In this document: one piece after another, positions 47,656-55,345 of the stretch
How the letters are laid out: each line of letters begins with the position of its first letter
Numbering within the stretch: the first letter of the stretch is position 1
Source of the DNA: Maricaulis sp965242785
Lineage (GTDB): Bacteria; Pseudomonadota; Alphaproteobacteria; Caulobacterales; Maricaulaceae
Assembly: GCA_965242785.1 (NCBI GenBank)
Contig: CBDETA010000004.1
Coordinates: 620,001-684,000, forward strand
DNA: 64,000 nucleotides
Direction: 5' to 3'
Notes under the pieces: model-generated
The model's database searches: none
Told to the model about the DNA's origin: nothing
The model's input: only the letters and a program-made list of their open reading frames with translations
Position numbers and translations under genes: made by a program

Positions 47656-48795
47656 ATGACAACACAGACGCGTCCCGAGCTTCACGGTCATGTCGCCGCC
47701 GGTTTCGAACCGGTCGCCGAGGCCTTCCTTGCCAACTGGTCGGAATTCGACGAGATCGGCGCCGGATTCAGCCTGCGCCATGAGGGCCAGACTGTGCTGG
47801 ACATCCATGCCGGTTGGGCCGATCGCAAGCAGACGCGCGACTGGCAGGCCGACACGCTGGTTCCGGTCTATTCCACCGGCAAGGCGGTCGCGGCCCTGAT
47901 CATCGCCAAACTCGTCGACAAGGGCCTGCTGGACTACGACGCCCCGGTCGCCGACTACTGGCCGGAATTCGCCGCCGGCGGGAAATCATCCGTCACGGTG
48001 GCCCAGGCGCTGTCCCACCAGGCCGGCCTCAGCGGCATTGCCGAGGACATGGATGCCGGTGACTGGTTCGATGCGGCGAAGATCGAGGACCGGCTGGCCC
48101 GCCAGCGTCCGCTCTGGCCGCTGGGGACCGGCTCGGGCTATCACCCCGTGACCTTCGGTTTCATCGCCGATGCGTTGGCGCGCCGAACCGACGGTCGCTC
48201 CATTGGCGCCATCTTGCGCGAGGATGTCTGTGGTCCGGCCGGGATTGACTTTCATGTCGGTCTGCCGGAAAGCGAGCATGCCCGCACCGCCGAACACGCC
48301 ATGCCGCGCCAGGTGCCCGATCTGGGCGAACCCACCGAGCCGCGCCAGCTGGCCTTCCTGAAGCCTTGGTCCTCTCCGGGCCGCCGCGGTGCCACCGAAT
48401 GGCGCAAGGCCGAATTCCCGGCCGCCAATGCGCACGCGACCGCCGGCGCCATCGCCCGGCTGATGGAAGTCTATTCCGAAGGCGGCAAGCTGGACGGCAA
48501 GCGCTTCATCGCCGAAGCGACGCTGGATCAGCTGGTGCAAGAGCGCGTCAACGGCCCGGACAAGGTCCTGCCCTTCGACCTCTCATGGGGGGCGGGCGTG
48601 ATGCGCAATGTGAAGCCGGGCTTCTACGGTCCGACACCCGAGACGGTCGGCCATTCCGGCTGGGGCGGTTCCTGCGCCTTCGCCGATCCGGTCAATCGCA
48701 TCACCGGGGCCTATGTCATGAACCGCCAGATGCACTATCTCGCCGGCGACCCGCGTCCGACGCGTCTCATCGAGGCGGTGTATCGCTGTCTGTAG
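47656..48795 (+). CDS. Serine hydrolase, class C beta-lactamase / EstB family
   Basis: This 379-residue protein has the S-x-x-K nucleophile in VPVYSTGKAVAALII, a Tyr-containing second motif region (GTGSGYHPVTFGFIADAL) and a third-motif-like GHSGWGGSCAFADP. These fit family VIII esterases and serine hydrolases with the beta-lactamase fold. No signal peptide is evident, so an esterase acting in the cytoplasm is likelier than beta-lactam resistance. Its 3' end overlaps the convergent VOC gene by 29 nt. Confidence 0.88.
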   Translation: MTTQTRPELHGHVAAGFEPVAEAFLANWSEFDEIGAGFSLRHEGQTVLDIHAGWADRKQTRDWQADTLVPVYSTGKAVAALIIAKLVDKGLLDYDAPVADYWPEFAAGGKSSVTVAQALSHQAGLSGIAEDMDAGDWFDAAKIEDRLARQRPLWPLGTGSGYHPVTFGFIADALARRTDGRSIGAILREDVCGPAGIDFHVGLPESEHARTAEHAMPRQVPDLGEPTEPRQLAFLKPWSSPGRRGATEWRKAEFPAANAHATAGAIARLMEVYSEGGKLDGKRFIAEATLDQLVQERVNGPDKVLPFDLSWGAGVMRNVKPGFYGPTPETVGHSGWGGSCAFADPVNRITGAYVMNRQMHYLAGDPRPTRLIEAVYRCL

Positions 48796-49177
48796 GCGGA
48801 TTCGGCTGGATTAGATCCCACCGGTTTCCGAAGGGGTCGACGAACACGGCGACCTTTCCATACGTCTCCCGCCGTGGCGATTCCAGAAAGCGAACACCGG
48901 AGGCCTTCATTCTTGCGTGATCCTCATCAAAGCGGGCTGTCTGCAAGAAGAAGCCGACACGTCCGCCTACTTGCTGGCCGATTGAGGCCTCTTGCTCTCG
49001 GGTTGCAGCGCGGGCGAGTAGTAGATCAGCGCCGCCCTCGGCTGGCCGCACGACCACCCATCGCTTTTGTGGGCTCAGCACTGTGTCTTCAACCAGGCTG
49101 AACCCCAAGACTTCGCAGAAAAAGTCGATGGCCTGATCGTAGTCGGGCACGAGCAGAGTGATCTGAAACAAGCGCAT
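48767..49177 (-). CDS. VOC-family protein
   Basis: This 136-residue protein has LFQITLLVPDYDQAIDFFCEVLGF at its start and VAVFVDPFGNRWDLIQP at its end, the paired beta-alpha-beta units of a glyoxalase-fold protein. The ATG at 49177 begins conservation. It follows the 144-residue gene by 11 nt and is probably the last gene of the hydrolase operon. The substrate is unknown. Confidence 0.84.
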   Translation of the reverse strand: MRLFQITLLVPDYDQAIDFFCEVLGFSLVEDTVLSPQKRWVVVRPAEGGADLLLARAATREQEASIGQQVGGRVGFFLQTARFDEDHARMKASGVRFLESPRRETYGKVAVFVDPFGNRWDLIQPNPPTDSDTPPR

Positions 49178-49188
49178 CGAGTGGGATA

Positions 49189-49623
49189 TCACGCGTCCTT
49201 GGAGGCATCGGGGCCTGGTGTCGCATCGACCGCTTCCCCCAGCCAGCGCAGGGCTTCCTGCCGGGTAGAGAATATCCCGATCCGGGTCTTCCAGCCGTCC
49301 CGGTTCATCGCGGACCAGAGCTCGGGGATCGTGCGCTGCAGGGCGTCGGGGCAGACCATCGCCGTCTTGGGCGTGGCGCCGCGGCGGAACTTCTCGTTCC
49401 AGCCGCGCATGAAGGTCTGGTGGGCGATCAGTTCTTCCAGGGTGAAGCTGTCCAGATCGGACTCGCGGGTGATGACCAGCAACATGTCATAGTCGGGGGC
49501 CCAGCCAGGCACGCCGGGCAGTTCGGCAATGGCGGCTCGCAGGTCAAGCAGGGTGAGGCCGGGGGCAAGCACGAACTCCGCGACTTTGCGCGTGCGGTCG
49601 AGAACCCACCCCGTCTTGCTCAT
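49189..49623 (-). CDS. Conserved small soluble protein, unknown
   Basis: This 144-residue protein has no signal or membrane segments. The pattern of alternating strands and helices (VLDRTRKVAEFVLAPGLTLL, DYDMLLVITRESDLDSF, RIGIFSTRQEALRWLGEA) recalls the STAS/SpoIIAA-like fold, but I cannot be sure. The ATG at 49623 overlaps the hydrolase stop (ATGA), so it is translationally coupled to it. Confidence 0.7.
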   Translation of the reverse strand: MSKTGWVLDRTRKVAEFVLAPGLTLLDLRAAIAELPGVPGWAPDYDMLLVITRESDLDSFTLEELIAHQTFMRGWNEKFRRGATPKTAMVCPDALQRTIPELWSAMNRDGWKTRIGIFSTRQEALRWLGEAVDATPGPDASKDA

Positions 49624-50600
49624 CCATCCTGCCCCTTGCCCCTGACGGGAAACCGGCGCGCCAGCCAATCCCGCATATGATTATTCAGGATTTCCGGTTT
49701 TTCCCACATCGTCCAGTGCCCACAGGCCTCAATTGTGTGGAATTCGACATCGCGGCAGAGCGCCGGCATCCAGCGGGACAGGCTGGGGGGCAGCATGAAG
49801 TCGCATTCGGCAGAAACCATCAAGCAAGGCATGGCCAGCCGGTGATCGACCCCGCCCATGCGCTGCCAATTGGCGTCGAAATTCCGGTAGAGATTGATTC
49901 CAGGAGCAAATCCGGTGTGGCGGTAGGCATCTTCATAAACCCTGCGGTCGGCCGCGGGCACGACAATGCGGTCTTCGGGGCGGCCCTCGAAGGCTTCGAA
50001 CTGGGCCGGAATGTGAGTGATCTGCGGGAAGTAGCGTTCCAGCAGACGCGCCGGCGGCGGGGCGGCAAACATGAAGGCGAAAAAGTCCGCTTCCCGGCCC
50101 TCAAACCGGCGCTCGGCATAGCCGGGTTCCTGAAAGCGGATGATGTAGTGATCCTCACCGCCCAGTTCGCGGAAGGCCTTGGTGGGCGGTTCAGAGCCCC
50201 GCGGCAGGTGGGGCGTGTTGACGCCGATGACCCCGGCCACGCGCTCTGGCACCAGCATGGCCGCATGCCAGACAATGATGCCGCCCCAGTCATGGCCGAT
50301 GAAGACGGCCTGCTTGTGATCCAGGGCGTCGAGCAGACCGGTCAGGTCCCCGACCAGCGTGTCGATGTCATAGGCGTCCGGGTCAGCCGGGCAGTCGGAT
50401 GCGCCAAAGCCGCGAAGGTCCGGAATGATGACCCGGTATCCGGCATCGGCCAGCGGCCCGATCTGGTTCTTCCATGAATAGGCCAGTTCCGGCCAGCCAT
50501 GCACCAGCAGCAGAGGTGGGCCGTCTTCCGGACCGGCCAGATGGACACTCAGGGTGATGCCGTTGACGGCGATGCGGCGGGGGGCGGGAAAATCGGTCAT
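49620..50600 (-). CDS. Alpha/beta hydrolase, epoxide hydrolase-like
   Basis: This 326-residue protein has the HGWPELAYSWKNQI oxyanion segment and the nucleophile elbow FIGHDWGGIIVWHAA, where Asp replaces Ser as in epoxide hydrolases and haloalkane dehalogenases. The cap domain has READFFAFMFAAPPPARLLERYF. The late His is in EACGHWTMWEKPE. Epoxide hydrolysis is likely but the substrate is unknown. It heads a three-gene operon with the 144-residue protein and the VOC gene. The ATG at 50600 is chosen; the frame is open 13 codons more. Confidence 0.9.
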   Translation of the reverse strand: MTDFPAPRRIAVNGITLSVHLAGPEDGPPLLLVHGWPELAYSWKNQIGPLADAGYRVIIPDLRGFGASDCPADPDAYDIDTLVGDLTGLLDALDHKQAVFIGHDWGGIIVWHAAMLVPERVAGVIGVNTPHLPRGSEPPTKAFRELGGEDHYIIRFQEPGYAERRFEGREADFFAFMFAAPPPARLLERYFPQITHIPAQFEAFEGRPEDRIVVPAADRRVYEDAYRHTGFAPGINLYRNFDANWQRMGGVDHRLAMPCLMVSAECDFMLPPSLSRWMPALCRDVEFHTIEACGHWTMWEKPEILNNHMRDWLARRFPVRGKGQDG

Positions 50601-50651
50601 GCGGCCAGAATGAAGCCGCACAACCGGTTTGTCGATCAAGGGCTTGCGGCC

Positions 50652-51554
50652 CTATTTCGGCGGCATGACCGCAGGTGTGCGGTCGCGCCGCAGGGTGGAA
50701 TAGGTGAACAGGCCCACCCCGCCCCAGATCAGGGCGAACGTGATCATGTGCGAGACGGTGAAGGTCTCGCCGCCCGCGATGCCGATGGAGAATTGCAGGG
50801 TCGGCGCAATGAACTGCAACAGGCCCATGGTCGACAGGCGAAGCCCGCGCACCCCGATCGTGTAGAGCAGAAGCGGTACGACGGTGATGACGCCACAGAC
50901 CATCAGCAAGACGGCCTGGACCGGGCTTTCATGGAAATGCCCCTGGCCGGTGGACTGCAGCCAGGCGAGACCGATCACGGCGAAGGGCAGGATGAAGACC
51001 GTCTCCCAGAAGAGACCGATGCGGCCGTCGACCGCGGCAACCTTGCGCAGATAGCCATAGGCCGTGAAGGTCACGGCCAGCAGCAATGAGACCCAGGGCA
51101 CTTCGCCGACGGCGATAACCTGGTTGGCGACCCCAAGGGCCGCCAATGCCACGGCGCCGATACGATAAGGACCGAGCGGTTCTCTCAGCACCAGCACGCC
51201 AACGGCAACGCTCATCAACGGATTGATATAGTAACCCAGCGAAGCCTGCAGCACGCGGCCGGAATTGACGGCATAGACAAACAGCCACCAATTGACCGAG
51301 ATCAGCGCCGCAGTGGCAAGAAGTGTCAGCAGAACCCGACGGTCCTTCAGCGCCGTGAAGGCCGGCTTCACCTTGCCCGAAATGGCAAGAACTGTCAGGA
51401 GCAGCGGAACCGCCCACACCACACGGTGCAGGATGATCTCCAGCGCCGAGGCAAAGTCCAGCGACTGGAAGAAGAGCGGTGAGACGCCCCAGATCAGGTA
51501 TCCGGACAAGCCGGCCAGCAGGGCGGGCCGGATATCGGGTGGGGTGGACGACAT
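50652..51554 (-). CDS. rarD: RarD / EamA-family transporter
   Basis: This 300-residue membrane protein has about ten helices. The RarD hallmark is near the N terminus: AGLSGYLIWGVSPLFFQSL, followed by IILHRVVWAVPLL. NWWLFVYAVNSGRVLQASLGYYINPLM is diagnostic in three short parts (NWWLFVYAV, ASLGYYINP, LREPLG). The ligand is unproven; the name comes from chloramphenicol sensitivity. The ATG at 51554 has GAGGGAG upstream. Confidence 0.92.
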   Translation of the reverse strand: MSSTPPDIRPALLAGLSGYLIWGVSPLFFQSLDFASALEIILHRVVWAVPLLLTVLAISGKVKPAFTALKDRRVLLTLLATAALISVNWWLFVYAVNSGRVLQASLGYYINPLMSVAVGVLVLREPLGPYRIGAVALAALGVANQVIAVGEVPWVSLLLAVTFTAYGYLRKVAAVDGRIGLFWETVFILPFAVIGLAWLQSTGQGHFHESPVQAVLLMVCGVITVVPLLLYTIGVRGLRLSTMGLLQFIAPTLQFSIGIAGGETFTVSHMITFALIWGGVGLFTYSTLRRDRTPAVMPPK

Positions 51555-51650
51555 GGCGGCGCTCCCTCGCTTGGGCGTTGTTCGCCAGTTAGGGTGCGCC
51601 GCCGTCAAATGCGAGTCGTCAGATGTGCATGCCGGACATGACGCCCTGCG

Positions 51651-52673
51651 CTAGCTGGACTTCAGCAGGCCCCGATTGAGCAGGCCTTCGGCAATCTGTA
51701 CCGCATTAAGCGCCGCGCCCTTGCGCAAATTGTCGGAGACAACCCACAGCGCCAGGCCGTTCTCGACCGTCGGGTCCTCTCGCACGCGCGACACGAAAGT
51801 GGCAAACTCACCCACGCTCTCGACCGGCGTCACGTAGCCTTCGTCCTCGCGCTTGTCGATGACCATCAGGCCCGGGCTTTCGCGCAGCAGGTCGCGGGCC
51901 TCGTCCGCCGACAGCTCGTCTTCAAGCTCGAGATGGGCGGCAATGGAGTGGCCCACAAAGACCGGCACGCGGGCGCAGGTGGCAAACAGCTTGATCTTGG
52001 GGTCGAGGATCTTCTTGGTCTCGACCGTCATCTTCCACTCTTCCTTGGTGGCGCCGTCTTCCATGAAGACATCGATGTGCGGGATGACGTTGAAGGCGAT
52101 CTGCTTGGTGAACTTGCTGGGCGTGGGCGTGTCGTTGACAAAAATGCCCTTGGTCTGGGTCCACAGCTCGTCCATGCCTTCCTGGCCGGCGCCGGAAACC
52201 GACTGGTAGGTGGCACAGGAAACCCGCTTGATGCCGACACGGTCATGGATCGGCTTCAGGGCAACCACCAGCTGGATGGTCGAGCAGTTCGGATTGGCGA
52301 CAATGCCCTTCTTCTTCACATCGTCCAGGGCATCCATATTCACTTCCGGAACCACCAGAGGCACGTCCGGGTCCATGCGCCAGGCCGAGGAATTGTCGAC
52401 CACGATCGCACCGGCGGCCGCGATTTTCGGCGCCCACTCCTTGGAGGGGCCGCCACCGGCCGACATCAGCACCAGATCGACCTTGGAGAAATCGAAGGTC
52501 TCGGCATTCTCGCAACGCAGCGTCCGGTCGCCATAGGACAGTTCGACGCCCATGGACTTTCGGCTCGCCAGCGCATGAATTTCGTCTGCGGGGAACAGTC
52601 GCTCCTCCAGAATGGTGAGCATTTCCCGGCCCACCGCGCCCGTTGCACCAAAAACCGCGACTTTTACGCCCAT
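51651..52673 (-). CDS. asd: Aspartate-semialdehyde dehydrogenase
   Basis: This 340-residue enzyme reduces aspartyl phosphate to the semialdehyde, the branch point to lysine/diaminopimelate, methionine and threonine. The NADPH site is VAVFGATGAVGREML. The catalytic Cys is in ANPNCSTIQLV, and the substrate-binding segment is SVSGAGQEGMDEL with HIDVFMEDGATKEEWK. The ATG start matches the family. It is 96 bp upstream of rarD and probably in a separate transcript. Confidence 0.97.
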   Translation of the reverse strand: MGVKVAVFGATGAVGREMLTILEERLFPADEIHALASRKSMGVELSYGDRTLRCENAETFDFSKVDLVLMSAGGGPSKEWAPKIAAAGAIVVDNSSAWRMDPDVPLVVPEVNMDALDDVKKKGIVANPNCSTIQLVVALKPIHDRVGIKRVSCATYQSVSGAGQEGMDELWTQTKGIFVNDTPTPSKFTKQIAFNVIPHIDVFMEDGATKEEWKMTVETKKILDPKIKLFATCARVPVFVGHSIAAHLELEDELSADEARDLLRESPGLMVIDKREDEGYVTPVESVGEFATFVSRVREDPTVENGLALWVVSDNLRKGAALNAVQIAEGLLNRGLLKSS

Positions 52674-52834
52674 GACTTCAAACCTTTCAGCATGCCCATT
52701 TGTGTTCTGCCGACGCGCAGCACATAGACCCCCAGGCCGTGCATGGCTAGGCGGTTTTTGCGGTGCAATACAGGTCTTGTGGACCCTCGAGGCATAAAAT
52801 TCTACGATTGCGGCACACGGGCAGGGAGGTGTGC

Positions 52835-53014
52835 ATGGATCCGCTGATGCTGATCGGTCTGTTTTTTGGCGTTGGGGTTGTCTTCATGGTCCTCTTTGTT
52901 GTGATCATGAGCGTCCTGAACAAGGGAAAAGCGGGCCAGACTTCCACAAAAGGTTCGCCCGCCCCCTCGGCAGGTGACGCGGTCAGTCACCGGCACAACG
53001 CCGACAATTTCTAG
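52835..53014 (+). CDS. Small single-span membrane protein, unknown
   Basis: This 59-residue protein has one hydrophobic segment (LMLIGLFFGVGVVFMVLFVVI) and a polar tail with His residues (SHRHNADNF). The ATG at 52835 has a strong GGGAGG 7 nt upstream, and the frame upstream of it is unlike coding sequence. I recognise no family. It is convergent with the next gene. Confidence 0.6.
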   Translation: MDPLMLIGLFFGVGVVFMVLFVVIMSVLNKGKAGQTSTKGSPAPSAGDAVSHRHNADNF

Positions 53015-53025
53015 TGCGTCACGAA

Positions 53026-53337
53026 CTAGCGGCGCGGTCGGCTCATGCGCAGCCAGATGCGCCAGGCAATCAGGCCGACCAGGGCAAACACCAATAAGTC
53101 CAAGGCGTTGACCCCCAGAAACAGGGGTCGGATCAGCCGCTCGGCCAGTCCCCAGCGGCCGTCATAAATGGTCTCGCCCTGCGCGTGAAAACCGACATAA
53201 ACGCCCACAGCCACAATGATCGCGGCGCCGAAACCGGCCAGCCGGATCATCCCGGACGGATTGAACCCGCCCCGCTCCGGCGCGCTCTGGCGCTCGCGGG
53301 CCCGATGGGTCCGGTCGAGAAAGCGTCGGCGACTCAT
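53026..53337 (-). CDS. Small two-span membrane protein, unknown
   Basis: This 103-residue protein has a basic N terminus (MSRRRFLDRTHRARERQ) and two membrane segments (IRLAGFGAAIIVAVGVYVGF; LDLLVFALVGLIAWRIWL). A ribosome-binding GAAAGGACC precedes the ATG. No family is recognised. It precedes the long leader of the cold-shock gene on the other strand. Confidence 0.6.
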   Translation of the reverse strand: MSRRRFLDRTHRARERQSAPERGGFNPSGMIRLAGFGAAIIVAVGVYVGFHAQGETIYDGRWGLAERLIRPLFLGVNALDLLVFALVGLIAWRIWLRMSRPRR

Positions 53338-53646
53338 GAGAGGTCCTTTCTGGGTTCACCCGGCATCCGGTTCAACTGGAAAAGCCGATTATGACCAGGC
53401 TGTGATGCCGTGCCACAGGAGTTTCATTTGCTTTGCGGCGAAATCCGTGCGCATAACAACCGCGACGGGCGGCCTGAAGAGGCCGGACGGAATTCTGATC
53501 GCCTACCCTGCAGGCATTACGCTCTGCAACGGACACATAGACTTCAGCCTTCCCCGACTTTTTACGTCCGTAATACCGATCGCGGGGCGCCGCTGTCGGA
53601 CAGTGCTATTGCCCATGACGCAGGGCAACAAGGGAAGGTTCCCCCT
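53338..53646. other. Divergent intergenic region with the long leader of the cold-shock gene
   Basis: This 309-bp stretch holds no ORF. Near the cold-shock start lie a TTGCCC/GGGCAA hairpin (about 53609-53630) and a GGGA-AGGT-TCCC hairpin (53634-53645) whose loop includes the ribosome-binding site. Long structured leaders are usual for cspA genes. Confidence 0.55.
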
Positions 53647-53859
53647 ATGGCCACAGGTACGGTCAAATTCTTCAACCAAAGCAAAGGCTTTGGCTTTATC
53701 ACCCCGGACGAGGGCGGCAATGACGTGTTCGTGCACATCTCTGCCGTTCAGGCTTCTGGCCTGCCGGGTCTGAATGACGGTCAGAAAGTCTCCTTCGAAA
53801 CCGAGCCGGATCGCCGCGGCAAGGGCCCGAAGGCCGTGAACCTGCAGTACGCCGACTAA
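53647..53859 (+). CDS. cspA: Cold-shock domain protein
   Basis: This 70-residue single CSD protein has RNP1 KGFGFITPDEGG and RNP2 DVFVHISAVQ, after TGTVKFFNQS. It binds single-stranded RNA or DNA, melting mRNA structure. The length and start match CspA. The strong terminator after it and the long leader before it suggest a short, highly expressed transcript. Whether it is cold-induced cannot be read from sequence. Confidence 0.96.
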   Translation: MATGTVKFFNQSKGFGFITPDEGGNDVFVHISAVQASGLPGLNDGQKVSFETEPDRRGKGPKAVNLQYAD

Positions 53860-53887
53860 TCGGCTTGCAGCTTCGCTGAAAGATCAG

Positions 53888-53919
53888 CGGCGTGGAGCGC
53901 GAGCTCCACGCCGTTTTTC
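53888..53919 (+). terminator. Rho-independent terminator after the cold-shock gene
   Basis: CGGCGTGGAGC (53888-53898), loop GCGA, GCTCCACGCCG (53903-53913), then TTTTTCTTT. Perfect 11-bp stem. The convergent glycerophosphodiesterase gene ends directly behind it. Confidence 0.92.
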
Positions 53920-53920
53920 T

Positions 53921-54931
53921 TTATTCAAAGGCGGCGGCCAGTTCACGGCGCACGCGGACGCCCGTCGCCGGAAAGTCGGTGAACACGCCATCGGCGCCAA
54001 AGCGCATGACCTGGCGCAACTCCCACTCAACACCGCGCGCCGGATCCATCGGCACATCATCCCGGAAGGTCCAGGGATGGACCGTCAGGCCCAGTGCGTG
54101 GGCCTCGTGAATGAAACCGGTATTCGACCCATCCGGATTTATAACCAGAGACTTGGCCGGTCCGACGCCATCGGCAAAGGTTGCCGCCTCTGCGAGTGAG
54201 ACCGTTGGTGTGCCCTGCATGGCGTCCGGGTCCACTTCGTTCATTTCGAACACCAGCATCAACAGCGGCGTGTCGACCTGTGCATTGAGGCGCCGCAGAA
54301 AGTCCGGTTCAAAACACTGGATCGCGGTCGCGGCGTCTTCGTTGTCCAGGCCCCGGGCCCGCAGGATGCGCACCAGTTCGGGCAACGGGTCCAGGCCGAT
54401 ACGGGTGAAGTGTTCCGGTGATTTCATTTCCGGCTCGGTCGGGACGCCCAGTTCGGCCGCCAGATCCAGCACTTCCTCAAAAGTCGGGATCATGAACTGG
54501 TCGTTGAAGGTAGCGTCCCGCTCGGGCCAGGGCTGGCGGGCGCGCAGCGTGCGCAGTTCAGCCAGGCTGAAATCTTCGACCCACCAGTCCAGCCGGCCGC
54601 CAGACTCGCGTTGCCGGTCAGCGAACTCGGGACGATCGGCCACATTGGTCGTGGTGGAGAGATAGCGGTCATGGCGCACGACCAGGACGCCGTCCGAGGT
54701 CATTACGAGGTCCGGCTCGATCACGTCGGCCCCCTGCTCGACGGCGAGGCGATAGGCCTCCAGCGTGTGCTCGGGCCTGTCGCCGCTGGCACCGCGATGG
54801 GCGATGATCAACGGGGCCGCGCCGTCCAGCGTATTCCAGGGCAGATCAGTCTGGGCTCCGGCCGTCGGTGCCAGAGGTCCGCTGCTGATCAAAAGGGCCA
54901 AGCCCGCCGCTCGCATCAGGTATCGCATCAT
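53921..54931 (-). CDS. Exported glycerophosphodiester phosphodiesterase
   Basis: This 336-residue TIM-barrel enzyme has the GDPD signature IIAHRGASGDRPEHTLEAY, the Glu-x-Asp in DVIEPDLVMT, and the second His in VVRHDRYLS. The N terminus (MRYLMRAAGLALLISSGPL) is a signal peptide, probably cut after TAGA. It would release glycerol 3-phosphate from deacylated phospholipids in the periplasm. TTG-ATG-ATG follows GAGGGGAG, so the start may be 54934, 54931 or 54928. Confidence 0.93.
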   Translation of the reverse strand: MMRYLMRAAGLALLISSGPLAPTAGAQTDLPWNTLDGAAPLIIAHRGASGDRPEHTLEAYRLAVEQGADVIEPDLVMTSDGVLVVRHDRYLSTTTNVADRPEFADRQRESGGRLDWWVEDFSLAELRTLRARQPWPERDATFNDQFMIPTFEEVLDLAAELGVPTEPEMKSPEHFTRIGLDPLPELVRILRARGLDNEDAATAIQCFEPDFLRRLNAQVDTPLLMLVFEMNEVDPDAMQGTPTVSLAEAATFADGVGPAKSLVINPDGSNTGFIHEAHALGLTVHPWTFRDDVPMDPARGVEWELRQVMRFGADGVFTDFPATGVRVRRELAAAFE

Positions 54932-55017
54932 CAACTCCCCTCTTTACGCGGCAGGCTAACGCCTCGGCGGTATGAGAGGGAATGAATAATCTGCGACAGG
55001 AAGGGTTTCGGCCCGTG

Positions 55018-55275
55018 TCAGCCCAGCAGACCACCCAACCATCCCTGCGCCGCCACCTGCTGAGGCGGCATCAGGCTGCTGCTGAAGAATCCGGCGCCAC
55101 CGAGAAGGCTCACCGTCAGGCCGGTCGCAATGCGGTGCCTGAGGAATAGCGCGCCAGCGAAGCGGGCGATTCCGGCGAGATTGGAAGCGCCGAACAGGGC
55201 CACCGGGCCTCCGATCAGCAGCGCGGCGAGAAAGGACACCAACGCCAGTTGAATATCTTGCGGCAATTCGGTCAT
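55018..55275 (-). CDS. Small hydrophobic protein, unknown
   Basis: This 85-residue protein has two or three hydrophobic stretches (LALVSFLAALLIGGPVALFG; TGLTVSLLGGAGFFSSSLM) and a Gly/Gln-rich C terminus. GGGGAGG lies 5 nt before the ATG, a strong ribosome-binding site. I recognise no family. It is divergent from the antiporter gene, with about 70 bp between the starts. Confidence 0.62.
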   Translation of the reverse strand: MTELPQDIQLALVSFLAALLIGGPVALFGASNLAGIARFAGALFLRHRIATGLTVSLLGGAGFFSSSLMPPQQVAAQGWLGGLLG

Positions 55276-55345
55276 GTCAGCCTCCCCAGCTTTTGTGTCG
55301 CCACACCGGCGACGGACGATCCGAAACACGCTACCAACTGCTCCC